Source: JALSNL01 sp036479585
GTDB taxonomy: Bacteria; Bacteroidota; Ignavibacteria; Ignavibacteriales; Melioribacteraceae
DNA length: 64,000 nt
Assembly: GCA_965224785.1 (NCBI GenBank)
Contig: OZ245062.1
Span: 930,001-994,000 of the forward strand
Direction: 5' to 3'
This document shows positions 47,415-56,632 of the stretch, piece by piece (positions within the stretch are counted from its first letter, which is position 1; every line of letters begins with the position of its first letter). The notes under the pieces are model-generated. The model was not told the DNA's origin and did not search any database. It worked only from the letters and a program-made list of their open reading frames with translations. Both the position numbers and the translations under genes were made by a program.

Positions 47415-47659
47415 TTAAAAACATAAGACGATTAAAGGGAATTTCAAAAAAATCATATACAAAACTTTATTATAGTTCGTCAATTTCTGCATTGCAATCC
47501 AAAAGTTATTCTATTACTTTATATTTCAAACAGAGATTTATTTTAAATTTGCCTACCGAAATGAAGTTATACGAAGACAGATTTGCTTTTTGAAGTTTGA
47601 TTTTTATTATTTGTAGCTTTGCTACGTTTTCAAAATTGCCTCAAAACAAAAGGAAGAAA

Positions 47660-49015
47660 ATGAAAGCATTAAAAATAATTTTAGTGTTAACTGTATTGTT
47701 ATATTCAAATGTGTTTAGTCAGTTCTCACAGTTTAGACAACTCTTTCCGCTCAATCCGCAAGAAGGGTTTTTTGGTGGTGGAGCTGGCATGACTTGGATA
47801 GATAACAAACCTCACATTACTGCACATCTTTTCCCAGAGTTTTCTTTTGCCAATTTTGGAATTGGATTTGATCTTAATTTAGAGTTCGACGAACAAGGGC
47901 AAGTTAGAACAGAAAACTTTAATGAATTCTCTGATTACCTTAGGATCATTAGGTATGCTCGGTATGGAAGAAATTATGATCCGCTTTATGTAAGACTCGG
48001 AGCTTTAGATTTTGCATCGTTGGGTCATGGAAGTATAATGCGTAGATATAACAATAGTTTAATTTATGATACTCGGAAAATTGGATTAGAATTTAATGTA
48101 GATTTTCATTCGTTTGGAGTAGAAGGAGTTTATAGTTCATTTGCAGAAAATAGTGTTGTTGGTGCAAGAGCTTATGTAAGACCATTATCAATGACAGAGC
48201 TTTCTAGTATTCCTATAATTGGAGGACTTGAATTTGGAGCAACTTATACTACCGACTTAAATGCAAATGCAGGTGTACGATCTGGTTCACTAGTTGACAG
48301 TACTTTCACTATTTCGGAAGATAGTGGTCCAGTAAAAGTATTTGGTTTTGATGTTTCACTTCCTCTCATAAAAGGAAGTTTTGGAATTGTGAATTTATAT
48401 TATGACTATGCTGAAATTGTTCACTATGGAGTAGGAAGATCTGCCGGAATTGAATTAAACTTAAATGGTTTAGGTCTAGTGGATATTAGAACTAAGTTAG
48501 AAAGAAGATGGAATGGAAATCAATACCTTCCAAATTATTTTAATTCTTTTTATGAAATTGAAAGATTTAGATTTGATGAATCTTCAAATACTGTTACAAG
48601 TAAAGTGCAAGCCCTTGAATCAAACATAGCAATTGGAAATGGATATTACGGTGAGCTTTGGATTAAAGTACTTGGTAGTTTTGATGTTATTGGTAGTTAT
48701 CAAAGACTAGATAATAATCCAGAAAGTGGAGTGATGCAATTACGTGCAGATATCTCTCCAGAGAATACTCAAATGGTTGCGAGAGCTGGTTATGATAAAA
48801 TAAACATTAAAGATGAAAAAGATTTATTTACACTTGATGATCGCTCGTATCTTTATGCAGAAGTTGGTTACAAACCAATAGAATATATTTTGATGTCCGT
48901 TATTTATCAATGGACTTTTTCTCCGATAAGAGATATAAATGATAATGTTATAAATTTTGTTCCACAGAAAAAAGTTGAACCAAGAATTTCTTTTGTTTAT
49001 CCGTTTGATTTGTAA
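47660..49015 (+). CDS. Exported beta-rich outer-membrane protein of unknown function
   Basis: ATG at 47660 has AAGGAAG six bases upstream; the in-frame TTG at 47597 would add a non-signal leader and is rejected. The 451-residue protein has a signal peptide ending NVFSQF. The mature part is rich in aromatic-Gly beta strands, with FFGGGAGMTWIDNKP, YVRLGALDFASLGHGSIMRR, FGVEGVYSSFAE and SAGIELNLNGLGLVDIRTKL, and ends RISFVYPFDL, consistent with a barrel. I do not recognise the family. Its place after the PorU-like gene hints at a secretion-related role but does not prove one. Confidence 0.7.
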   Translation: MKALKIILVLTVLLYSNVFSQFSQFRQLFPLNPQEGFFGGGAGMTWIDNKPHITAHLFPEFSFANFGIGFDLNLEFDEQGQVRTENFNEFSDYLRIIRYARYGRNYDPLYVRLGALDFASLGHGSIMRRYNNSLIYDTRKIGLEFNVDFHSFGVEGVYSSFAENSVVGARAYVRPLSMTELSSIPIIGGLEFGATYTTDLNANAGVRSGSLVDSTFTISEDSGPVKVFGFDVSLPLIKGSFGIVNLYYDYAEIVHYGVGRSAGIELNLNGLGLVDIRTKLERRWNGNQYLPNYFNSFYEIERFRFDESSNTVTSKVQALESNIAIGNGYYGELWIKVLGSFDVIGSYQRLDNNPESGVMQLRADISPENTQMVARAGYDKINIKDEKDLFTLDDRSYLYAEVGYKPIEYILMSVIYQWTFSPIRDINDNVINFVPQKKVEPRISFVYPFDL

Positions 49016-49068
49016 TTGAGTAAATGTTTTTTCTTCAAAAGCGTATATATAATTGTATATATTAAGAT

Positions 49069-49353
49069 ATGCAATTTGAATGGGATAAGAAAAAAAATGA
49101 ATTAAATATAATAAAGCATGGCATTTCGTTTTTTGATGCAGAAATAATATTCGGAAGTCCGATGTTTATTAAACTAATTAGGAGAAAAGATATTGAAGAA
49201 CATAGGTGGATTGGTTTAGGACTTCTTGTAGAAATTGTTGTGGTAGTTATTTTTACAAAACGTGAACAAAAAATTAGAATTATATCTATTAGAAAAGCAA
49301 GTAAAAAAGAAAGAGTTACATATTATGAGCAAAGTTTATACAGATCTAACTAA
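49069..49353 (+). CDS. brnT: BrnT-family toxin
   Basis: BrnT is a RelE-like ribonuclease toxin neutralised by BrnA. The 94 residues match it well: FEWDKKKNELNIIKHGISF at the start, the DIEEHRWIGLG strand, VVVIFTKREQKIRIISIRKA, and KKERVTYYEQ at the end. The antitoxin start lies inside its 3' end (29-nt overlap), the usual arrangement. BrnT-BrnA operons are autoregulated by the BrnT-BrnA complex; no operator was identified in the 53-bp gap upstream. Confidence 0.92.
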   Translation: MQFEWDKKKNELNIIKHGISFFDAEIIFGSPMFIKLIRRKDIEEHRWIGLGLLVEIVVVVIFTKREQKIRIISIRKASKKERVTYYEQSLYRSN

Positions 49354-49576
49354 ATTAATGCAAGTGAAAGATTTGGAAATTGATTATTCTGATATTCAAG
49401 AAACTGATGAAGAATTTTGGAATGATGCAAAGTTGTTTTTACCGTCAAAAAAAATGCATGTTTCAATACGCTTAGACGAAGATATTATTTCTTTTTTTAA
49501 AAAATTTGGACGAGGATATCAAACTAGAATTAATGCTGTATTAAGATCTTATGTAAATAATTCCATCTCAAAATAA
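49325..49576 (+). CDS. brnA: BrnA-family antitoxin
   Basis: ATG at 49325 gives 83 residues, MSKVYTDLTKLM onward; the longer in-frame version from 49262 would begin inside the toxin core and is rejected. The acidic ETDEEFWNDAKLFLPSKK linker leads into a ribbon-helix-helix region, VSIRLDEDIISFFKKFG, then GYQTRINAVLRSYV, the BrnA signature. It binds BrnT and represses the pair. Confidence 0.92.
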   Translation: MSKVYTDLTKLMQVKDLEIDYSDIQETDEEFWNDAKLFLPSKKMHVSIRLDEDIISFFKKFGRGYQTRINAVLRSYVNNSISK

Positions 49577-49697
49577 TATCTTTTTATTTTAATTAAAAAG
49601 TAAATAATCATTTCAAAATATTCTTAGCACCCCAAAACCTAAATTGAAATTAGTCAATCCTATAGCTATATTTCCTAGCTAAATTATTTGAATAACT

Positions 49698-51491
49698 ATG
49701 AAAAATATTAGAAATTTTTGCATTGTTGCACACATAGATCATGGAAAATCTACAATTGCAGATATGCTTCTTGAAGTAACCGGAACAGTTACGCAAAGAG
49801 AAGCAAAAGCACAATTGCTAGACGATATGGATTTGGAACGTGAACGTGGAATAACAATAAAATCGCATGCAATTAAAATGAGTTATAAGCATACTGATAA
49901 TGTTGTTTATGATTTTAACTTAATAGATACACCCGGACATGTAGATTTTTCTTATGAAGTTTCTCGTTCTCTAGCGGCTTGCGAAGGTGCTTTGCTTATT
50001 GTAGATGCTTCACAAGGAGTTGAAGCCCAAACAATAAGTAATGTTTATTTAGCCATTGAAGCTGGTCTCGAAATAATTCCGGTTATTAATAAAATTGATT
50101 TGCCTAGTGCTAGAGTTGATGTAATTAAAAAACAAATTGTTGATTTGATTGGCTGTAATGAAGAGGAGATACTACAAACTAGTGCAAAGCAGCATCTTGG
50201 TTTTGAGGAATTATTAGAAGCAATTGTAGAAAGAATTCCTTGTCCCATAGGGGAGCCGAATAAACCTTTGCAAGCTTTAATTTTTGACTCTGTATTTGAT
50301 CCGTATAGAGGAGCCATAGCTTATATTCGAGTTGTAAATGGTTCAATAAAAGAAAGAGATCAAATTAAATTTTTTGCTAATGGAAATCACTATCAAGCTG
50401 AAGAGGTTGGTGTACTTGGTTTAGAAAAGGAAAAACGAAAAGTATTACTAACTGGAGATGTTGGCTATTTAATTTCGGGTATAAAAGATGTTCAAGAAAC
50501 AAAGGTTGGCGACACAATTACTCATATAAAAAATGGAGCAAGTGAAGCACTGGAAGGGTACAAAGAAGTTAAGCCAATGGTTTACAGTGGTTTGTATCCT
50601 TCGGACTCAGATGATTATGAAGACCTTAGAGATTCAATTGAAAAACTTCAACTTAATGATGCTTCTTTGGAGTTTGTGCCGGAAACTTCTGTTGCTCTTG
50701 GTTTTGGTTTTAGATGTGGTTTTCTTGGTATGCTTCACATGGAAATTATTCAAGAGAGATTGGAGCGAGAGTATAACCAAAATATTGTTACCACTTTACC
50801 CAATGTTGAGTATCATGCCTATCTTAAAAATGATCAGAAAATTATTGTAGATAATCCTGCAGACATGCCTACAGCTGGAGATATAGATAGAATTGAAGAA
50901 CCATTTATTAAAGCACAGATAGTTGTGCCGAGTGAATATATGGGAAACATAATGAAACTTGCAATGGATAAAAGGGGAGTATATAAAAATACAACCTACA
51001 TTGATCCCACAAGAGCTGACGTTGAATATGAGTTTCCTCTATCAGAAATTATTTTTGATTTTTATGATAAGTTGAAATCGCTAACAAGAGGCTATGCTTC
51101 TTTCGACTATGAATTTATTGGTTATAAACTTTCCGACCTTGTAAAGCTTGATATAATGTTGAATGGAGAACATGTTGATGCCTTATCAATTATTGTACAT
51201 AAAGATAAAGCTTATGATTGGGGCAGAAAAGTTTGCACCAAACTTAAGGAACTTATCCCGCGTCAAATGTTTGAGATTGCAATACAAGCCGGAATAGGGA
51301 ATAAAGTAATTTCTAGAACAACAATTAAAGCTCTTAGAAAAAATGTTTTAGCAAAATGTTATGGTGGAGATATTTCTAGAAAAAGAAAATTGCTTGAGAA
51401 ACAAAAAGAAGGTAAGAAACGAATGAAGCAAGTTGGCAATGTAGAAATTCCGCAAGAAGCGTTTTTAGCTGTACTGCAATTAGATGAATAG
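49698..51491 (+). CDS. lepA: Elongation factor 4 (LepA GTPase)
   Basis: LepA is a ribosome-binding GTPase related to EF-G. The 597 residues are normal. The G motifs are AHIDHGKST (G1), the ERGITIKSHA switch (G2), DTPGHVDF (G3) and NKIDLPSA (G4), and the C-terminal LepA-specific domain has ETSVALGFGFRCGFLGMLH and KALRKNVLAKCYGGDISRKR. The 121-bp gap before it contains TAGCTA-n7-TAGCTA, a small dyad, and no other feature. lepB follows 206 bp downstream; lepA-lepB is a common gene pair. Confidence 0.97.
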   Translation: MKNIRNFCIVAHIDHGKSTIADMLLEVTGTVTQREAKAQLLDDMDLERERGITIKSHAIKMSYKHTDNVVYDFNLIDTPGHVDFSYEVSRSLAACEGALLIVDASQGVEAQTISNVYLAIEAGLEIIPVINKIDLPSARVDVIKKQIVDLIGCNEEEILQTSAKQHLGFEELLEAIVERIPCPIGEPNKPLQALIFDSVFDPYRGAIAYIRVVNGSIKERDQIKFFANGNHYQAEEVGVLGLEKEKRKVLLTGDVGYLISGIKDVQETKVGDTITHIKNGASEALEGYKEVKPMVYSGLYPSDSDDYEDLRDSIEKLQLNDASLEFVPETSVALGFGFRCGFLGMLHMEIIQERLEREYNQNIVTTLPNVEYHAYLKNDQKIIVDNPADMPTAGDIDRIEEPFIKAQIVVPSEYMGNIMKLAMDKRGVYKNTTYIDPTRADVEYEFPLSEIIFDFYDKLKSLTRGYASFDYEFIGYKLSDLVKLDIMLNGEHVDALSIIVHKDKAYDWGRKVCTKLKELIPRQMFEIAIQAGIGNKVISRTTIKALRKNVLAKCYGGDISRKRKLLEKQKEGKKRMKQVGNVEIPQEAFLAVLQLDE

Positions 51492-51521
51492 TATTTGCCA
51501 AGTTAAATAATTTTGAATTGT

Positions 51522-51599
51522 TTGTCATTCTCAGCTTGACTGGGAATCTAGGAAACTAAAAGTATATGGATTTCCGATAAAAACATTCGGAAATGACAA
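51522..51599. repeat. Intergenic inverted-repeat element, TGTCATTC family (copy 2)
   Basis: A 78-bp element is bounded by TTGTCATT and AATGACAA, perfect 8-bp inverted termini. Inside, ATTTCCGA (51570-51577) and TCGGAAAT (51587-51594) form a second 8-bp hairpin. It lies in the lepA-lepB gap and is related to the element at 7939-8065. Confidence 0.65.
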
Positions 51600-51697
51600 C
51601 TCTTAAAAATTTCATGGCTACTATAGTTTCAATAATATCTTGAAACAAATATTCAAAAAAATTTTATAATAGATAAGAAAATTAAACGGATTATTAA

Positions 51698-52579
51698 ATG
51701 AGTTCAAACAAAAAAACTAAAGTAGGAAAAATATTTGAATTTTGGAAAAATCTTTTCTTTGCTGCTTTAGCTGCACTACTAATTAAAACATTTCTAATTG
51801 AAACTTCGCGAGTTCCAACTGGCTCAATGGAAAAAACAATTTTGGTTGGAGATTTTTTATTTGTTAATAAATTTATTTATGGGTCATCATCTCCTCGTAA
51901 TATTATGTTTACAAATATTACTTTGCCTTACTTTCAACTTCCAGCAATTAGTGAACCAAAAAGAGGGGACATTATTGTTTTTGAATATCCTGGTGATAGA
52001 GATGTACTTATTCCAAAAGATATTTTGAATTATGTTAAGCGATGTGTAGCAGAACCCGGAGATGAAATTGAAATTAAAAATAAGGTAGTATATATTAATG
52101 GTGAAGAAGCTCATAGACCTTATAATATTCAATATCTACAACGAAATGTTTTAGCTAAGAATTATACTCGTCCAGATATTTTCCCAAAAGGAAGTGGTTG
52201 GAATAAAGATCATTTTGGGCCATTGAAAATTCCTAAAAAAGGGGATGTTATAAAACTGACATTAGAAAATATCGAGATATACAGAATACTAATAGATAGA
52301 AATTATGGGAAGCGAGTTGTTAAGATAAAAGGGAAAGATATTTACATTGATGGAAAGCAAACAAATGAATATACTGTTCCTCAAGATTATTATTTTGCAA
52401 TGGGAGATAACCGTGATGATAGTGCTGACAGCCGTTATTGGGGATTTGTTCCACGTGGGAAAATTATTGGTGAAGCCTTAATGATTTACTGGTCTTGGAA
52501 TCCTAATATTCCTTTTTCTAATTTCTTTAAGTTACTTGGTTCTACAAGGTTTAATAGAGTTGCTAAAATAGTTCATTAG
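51698..52579 (+). CDS. lepB: Signal peptidase I
   Basis: This membrane serine protease removes signal peptides from exported proteins. It has one N-terminal anchor (about residues 17-35). The catalytic serine is S43 in VPTGSMEKTI and the lysine is K114 in NYVKRCVAEPGD. The later boxes YYFAMGDNRDDSADSRYWG and IGEALMIYWSW are complete. At 293 residues it carries an insertion (about 130-200) between the lysine and the DNR box. It precedes the subtilase gene by 18 bp. Confidence 0.95.
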   Translation: MSSNKKTKVGKIFEFWKNLFFAALAALLIKTFLIETSRVPTGSMEKTILVGDFLFVNKFIYGSSSPRNIMFTNITLPYFQLPAISEPKRGDIIVFEYPGDRDVLIPKDILNYVKRCVAEPGDEIEIKNKVVYINGEEAHRPYNIQYLQRNVLAKNYTRPDIFPKGSGWNKDHFGPLKIPKKGDVIKLTLENIEIYRILIDRNYGKRVVKIKGKDIYIDGKQTNEYTVPQDYYFAMGDNRDDSADSRYWGFVPRGKIIGEALMIYWSWNPNIPFSNFFKLLGSTRFNRVAKIVH

Positions 52580-52597
52580 TTTAATTAGGCTTATTTT

Positions 52598-54577
52598 ATG
52601 AAAAAATATAATATAATATTTATTGTCATTCTTTTTTCTGCTTCAAATTTTTTGGCTCAAGAAAAATATATGATTTACTTTAAAGATAAAGGAAGTCTTG
52701 CAAAAGAATCTTTATCAAAAGAAAGTACTTTGCAAAAAATTGCTGAAAGAACATTATCAAAAAGAAGTATTGAAAGAAGAAAGAAAAACCTTGGAGAAAA
52801 TTATTTTACGTTTGAAGATCTTCCTTTAGAAAAATCATACATTAGAGAATTACAAAAGTTAGATGTAAAAATTGTTAATAGATTAAAATGGTTCAATGCT
52901 GTAAGTGTCTATCTTAATGATGAACAATTTTTAATACTAAAAGCAAATCCGCATATAAAAAAAATTGAAAGAGTAAGAACTTTAAAAGGAAGAAAAAATA
53001 ATACAATTGAAAAGTCTTCAATAAATAAACTAAAGAAAACGTCCAAGACAAATACTACTTATAATTATGGCCCATCGCTAAATCAAAATTCACTTTCAGA
53101 TATTCCAGCTGTGCATGACCTTGGTATTACTGGGGAAGATGTGATCATTGGTTTAATGGATTCTGGCTTTGAGTGGAAACCAAGAGTAAGTTTACAAAAT
53201 GCAAAAGTAATTGCTGAACACGATTTTGTAAATAATGATACAACAACTGCAAACGGTTCTTTCTCACATGGTACAAGTGTCTTTTCAATTCTTGCTGGGT
53301 TTCACGAAAATAATTTAATTGGACCAAGTTTTAATTCGGAGTTTCTACTCGCAAAAACAGAATACGTTCCAACAGAAACTCATCTTGAAGAAGATAATTA
53401 TGCAGCTGCGTTAGAATGGATGGATTCGATAGGTGTTGATATTACTACCTCATCACTTGGTTATAATACTTTTGATAAAGGACAAAATTCTTACGAATAT
53501 TCTGATATGGATGGAGAAACTACAATAGTTACTAGGGCTGCTGAGTTAGCATTTAGCAAAGGTATAGTTACTGTTACATCTGCAGGCAATGAGGGTAACA
53601 CTAATTGGAAATATATTTCTGCTCCTGCGGATGGTAAAAATATAATTGCAGTTGGTGCAGTTAATAGTTCAAATATACTTGCTGGTTATAGTTCGCGTGG
53701 ACCAACGTTTGATGGAAGAATTAAGCCGGAAGTATTGGCTCAGGGTTCAAGTCCATATCATGTTACTACAAGCGGTTCAGATAACTATTCGACAAGTGGA
53801 AGCGGAACTTCTTTTTCTGCTCCAATTGTTGCTGGTATTGCTGGACTTTTATTATCCGCACATCCTCACTTAACAAATGTTCAAGTAAGGAATATTTTAT
53901 TAGAAGCATCTGATAACTCTGAAACTCCCGATAGTAATAGAGGCTATGGTTTACTCTCTGCAATTGAAGCGGTAACATTCCCAAACCTTAAGTGGGATGG
54001 TAGTAAATTTATAATGACAAAAATGTTTAATGGAAGCTCCGCAATTAAAGATGGAATTGTTAATATTAAAATTGAGCCATCAACTGAACTTGTAATGACA
54101 AAGGAAACTGAAAATAAATATTTAGTGGAATTACCAAATTTAGGAGATGGAAATAAGTCTGAATTCTATTTTACTTATACTGATGATGCTAATATTATTC
54201 ATAGAATCCCAAAAGACAAAAACTATAAATTAAATTATGGGAATTTAAATATAGATTTAGTTCTTACAGATGTTCATATTGTTAAAGATATTCCGCAAAG
54301 CTATTCTCTTTCTCAAAATTTCCCTAATCCTTTTAATCCAACTACAACAATAAAATATTCTATTCCAAATATAGAAGGGAATCAAAATATTCGTTCCGTA
54401 CAAATAAAAATATATGATGTGTTGGGTAATGAAGTATCTTCATTAGTTGATAAACAACAAACGGCTGGAAGTTACGAAGTTAAGGTTGATGCTTCTAATC
54501 TTGCTAGTGGATTGTATTTTTATAGATTTACAACTGGTAGTTTCTCAGAAACAAAAAAAATGATTTTACTAAGGTAG
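52598..54577 (+). CDS. Subtilisin-like (S8) serine protease with T9SS sorting domain
   Basis: A signal peptide ends NFLAQEK, and a propeptide-like region follows to about residue 150. The catalytic triad is D188 (LMDSGFEW), H224 (SHGTSVFSILAG) and S405 (GTSFSAPIVAGI). The C-terminal 90 or so residues are a T9SS sorting domain: SYSLSQNFPNPFNPTTTIKY, then VYDVLG-like IYDVLGNEVSSL and GLYFYRF, ending KKMILLR. It would be exported through Sec (with LepB, the gene next door, removing the signal), then secreted by T9SS. The PNPFNPTT form of the motif is typical of Ignavibacteria and relatives. Confidence 0.93.
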   Translation: MKKYNIIFIVILFSASNFLAQEKYMIYFKDKGSLAKESLSKESTLQKIAERTLSKRSIERRKKNLGENYFTFEDLPLEKSYIRELQKLDVKIVNRLKWFNAVSVYLNDEQFLILKANPHIKKIERVRTLKGRKNNTIEKSSINKLKKTSKTNTTYNYGPSLNQNSLSDIPAVHDLGITGEDVIIGLMDSGFEWKPRVSLQNAKVIAEHDFVNNDTTTANGSFSHGTSVFSILAGFHENNLIGPSFNSEFLLAKTEYVPTETHLEEDNYAAALEWMDSIGVDITTSSLGYNTFDKGQNSYEYSDMDGETTIVTRAAELAFSKGIVTVTSAGNEGNTNWKYISAPADGKNIIAVGAVNSSNILAGYSSRGPTFDGRIKPEVLAQGSSPYHVTTSGSDNYSTSGSGTSFSAPIVAGIAGLLLSAHPHLTNVQVRNILLEASDNSETPDSNRGYGLLSAIEAVTFPNLKWDGSKFIMTKMFNGSSAIKDGIVNIKIEPSTELVMTKETENKYLVELPNLGDGNKSEFYFTYTDDANIIHRIPKDKNYKLNYGNLNIDLVLTDVHIVKDIPQSYSLSQNFPNPFNPTTTIKYSIPNIEGNQNIRSVQIKIYDVLGNEVSSLVDKQQTAGSYEVKVDASNLASGLYFYRFTTGSFSETKKMILLR

Positions 54578-54587
54578 ATTTTTGTTT

Positions 54588-54615
54588 GTAGTGACAACTC
54601 AGGAGTTGTTACTAC
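54588..54615 (+). terminator. Hairpin after the subtilase gene
   Basis: GTAGTGACAACTC and GAGTTGTTACTAC form a near-perfect 13-bp stem (one wobble) with a minimal loop, 10 bp after the stop. Only a short T-poor tail follows (TCTCATAAATTATT), so it may be a palindromic repeat as well as a terminator. Confidence 0.5.
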
Positions 54616-54645
54616 TCTCATAAATTATTAATGCTGAGGTTGACG

Positions 54646-55287
54646 ATGTCTAACATCTTACATTCCATACAATCAGAATATTTAGAAAACTGCAGAACTG
54701 AAGAAGATAATTTAATTCTTGAATTAGAACTATTTGCAAAAGATAATAATATTCCCATCCTAAATTGGAATGCCGCCGAATTATTAGAACAACTTATAAC
54801 AATAAAATCACCAAAAAAAGTTTTAGAAATTGGAACTGCAATTGGTTACTCAACAATTAGAATTGCTAAAAATTTATTGGAAAATTCTAAAATTGAAACA
54901 ATTGATTTTAGTAAAAATATGATTAAAATAGCTAATGTTAATTTTGATAAATCTGGATTGAGTAAAGGGATATTTCAATTAGATGGAAATGCTTTAGAAA
55001 TATTGCCAACCTTAAATTCTGATTATGATTTTATTTTTTTAGATGCAGATAAAAAAGACTATGCCGAACTTTTCAAACTTTCAGTTAAGTTGTTAAAACC
55101 AAGAGGAGTATTATTCATAGATAACTTGTTGTGGCAAGGTTTTACAGCTTCAAAAATAATACCCGAAAAGTATAAAAGTAGTACTGAACAAATAAGGGAA
55201 TTCAATAAACTTTTTATGAATGAACTATCTTTGGAAACTACAATTTTACCAGTTGGAGATGGAATTGGTTTAGGAATTAAGAATTGA
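54646..55287 (+). CDS. O-methyltransferase (COMT-like, PF01596 type)
   Basis: The 213 residues match the small SAM-dependent O-methyltransferase family. KKVLEIGTAIGYSTIRIAKN is the SAM-binding loop, DYDFIFLDADKKDYAELF the metal-binding region and PRGVLFIDNLLWQG the next conserved block; it ends LPVGDGIGLGIKN. ATG at 54646 is preferred to ATG at 54631 because TGAGG lies six bases upstream of it and nothing precedes the other. The substrate is unknown. It converges with the Rrf2 gene across a shared terminator. Confidence 0.9.
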   Translation: MSNILHSIQSEYLENCRTEEDNLILELELFAKDNNIPILNWNAAELLEQLITIKSPKKVLEIGTAIGYSTIRIAKNLLENSKIETIDFSKNMIKIANVNFDKSGLSKGIFQLDGNALEILPTLNSDYDFIFLDADKKDYAELFKLSVKLLKPRGVLFIDNLLWQGFTASKIIPEKYKSSTEQIREFNKLFMNELSLETTILPVGDGIGLGIKN

Positions 55288-55298
55288 TATTTTTTAAG

Positions 55299-55337
55299 TT
55301 AACATCCTTTAGATTATAAAATCTTAAAGGATGTTAA
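55299..55337. terminator. Bidirectional terminator between convergent genes
   Basis: TTAACATCCTTTAGATT pairs with AATCTTAAAGGATGTTAA (17-bp stem, one bulged T). It stands between the + strand O-methyltransferase and the - strand Rrf2 gene, with T or A runs on both sides. Confidence 0.8.
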
Positions 55338-55369
55338 TGGAAATATTAAAAAGCTACAAATAAAGAATG

Positions 55370-55801
55370 CTACTTGTTATTTGGCTCTAGAGCTTGATTA
55401 TATTCTTTTGCAAGTTGACCAACAGATTTACTAGTAATCAAATGTTGAATTTTATCTCGCAACTCGCTCCATTCATCGTGCAATGGACAAGGATGCTCAT
55501 CAGAACATTCTTTTAATCCAGTAACACATTTTAGTGTTATAACCGGACCTTCAATTCGTTCAACTATATCTAATATGGAACTTGTCATTGCAAGTTTGGT
55601 AATTTTGAATCCACCACCTCTTCCTTTAAAGGAATCTACATAACCAAACTTTGCCATTCGTTGTAGAATTTTTGCTAAGTAATGAGCGGGTATATCTTCT
55701 TTTTCCGCAACCTGACCAGACATAACTAAAATACCTTTGTCTTGTCTTGCTAAATGAAGTATTGCTCTAATTGCGTACTCACCAGTTTTTGTATAAATCA
55801 T
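55370..55801 (-). CDS. Rrf2-family Fe-S transcription regulator
   Basis: The 143 residues begin MIYTKTGEYAIRAILHLARQ and continue with a winged helix (AHYLAKILQRMAKFGYV, then FKGRGGGFKI), typical of Rrf2. Three cysteines, C92, C99 and C105 (CVTGLKECSDEHPC), have the C-x6-C-x5-C spacing that suggests a cluster-binding sensor of nitric oxide, oxidative or iron-sulfur status, closer to NsrR than to IscR (C-x5-C-x5-C). A GAGG Shine-Dalgarno (complement of 55807-55810) lies five bases before the ATG. Target genes are not evident. YigZ is encoded upstream on the same strand, 102 bp away. Confidence 0.92.
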   Translation of the reverse strand: MIYTKTGEYAIRAILHLARQDKGILVMSGQVAEKEDIPAHYLAKILQRMAKFGYVDSFKGRGGGFKITKLAMTSSILDIVERIEGPVITLKCVTGLKECSDEHPCPLHDEWSELRDKIQHLITSKSVGQLAKEYNQALEPNNK

Positions 55802-55850
55802 TATTACCTCGTTAAAATTATTTATGTCAAATGATATTTAAGAGAGTCGA

Positions 55851-55861
55851 ATATCTGATAT
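55851..55861. promoter_or_regulatory. Possible operator upstream of the Rrf2 gene
   Basis: ATATCTGATAT is a perfect 5-1-5 palindrome 50 bp upstream of the regulator start, in the promoter region. Rrf2 proteins often repress their own genes. Match to a known consensus is not established. Confidence 0.25.
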
Positions 55862-55903
55862 AGAATTTAGCAAATCAAAAATAAATTATCAATGTAAAAT
55901 TAT

Positions 55904-56533
55904 TTAAAAATGTAAATAATTAATTTTACTGTCAGATGTTAAAATGCTTTTGCCCTTAGTAATATTAGTTAAATCTTTCTCTAAACTATCTAAGTCAAAA
56001 GGTTTTATGAAACATTCAATAATCGGAGTTTTGATAAATGTAGATTTAATACTTTTTGAGTTATACTTATTAATTAAATAGTGAACATTACTGCTGTCTT
56101 CAAAATTATATTCAATACTTATTTTGTAATACTCTTCTAGTTCAATTAAGATAGCTGTCTCCAGCAAAGTAAGAGCAGTTGTTGAATAAGCTTTTCCAAG
56201 AGGTCCAACACCAAGTTTTGTTCCGCCGTAATATCTAATTACAACAACTAAAATGTCTTTAAGATTAAAGTGCTTTATCGCATTTAAAATTCTAATTCCA
56301 GCAGTTCCATTTGGTTCACCATCATCAGAATATTTTTCTTCATTTGTTAAAGTTAAATAAGCGTAGCAGTGATGAGTTGCATCATAATATTTTTTTCTAA
56401 TTTCATTAAGTCTTTCTTTTGCTTCAATTGAAGAGTTTACTTTAACTGCATAACCAAAAAATGAAGAGCCTTTCTCCTTAAATTTATTTTGTATAATATC
56501 CTTTAATACGAATATTTTTGTTTGTTCATTCAT
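55904..56533 (-). CDS. yigZ: YigZ/IMPACT-family protein
   Basis: The 209 residues carry the family hallmarks: SSFFGYAVKVNS near the N-terminus, ATHHCYAYLT, KYSDDGEPNGTAGIRIL and VVVIRYYGGTKLGVGPLGKAYS, followed by an EF-G-like ferredoxin domain. The molecular function of bacterial YigZ is uncertain; the eukaryotic IMPACT protein affects translation control. ATG at 56533 is preferred to TTG at 56542. It is divergent from uvrA, with a 99-bp gap. Confidence 0.93.
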   Translation of the reverse strand: MNEQTKIFVLKDIIQNKFKEKGSSFFGYAVKVNSSIEAKERLNEIRKKYYDATHHCYAYLTLTNEEKYSDDGEPNGTAGIRILNAIKHFNLKDILVVVIRYYGGTKLGVGPLGKAYSTTALTLLETAILIELEEYYKISIEYNFEDSSNVHYLINKYNSKSIKSTFIKTPIIECFIKPFDLDSLEKDLTNITKGKSILTSDSKINYLHF

Positions 56534-56632
56534 AATTTGCAATTATTTATTACAAATAAAATTGATTTTCTAATTTGCTTTAACTAATATAAAGATTTGA
56601 ACTTTACAAAATACACTTACCAAGAATAAATA

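Noticed and set aside
47393..47593. 66-codon open frame between the PorU-like and barrel genes
   Set aside because: It overlaps a direct repeat, has no Shine-Dalgarno, and its Lys/Tyr/Ser-rich product resembles nothing recognisable.
49262..49324. Longer form of BrnA starting at 49262
   Set aside because: The extra 21 codons overlap the toxin core and do not match antitoxin N-termini; ATG at 49325 fits the family.
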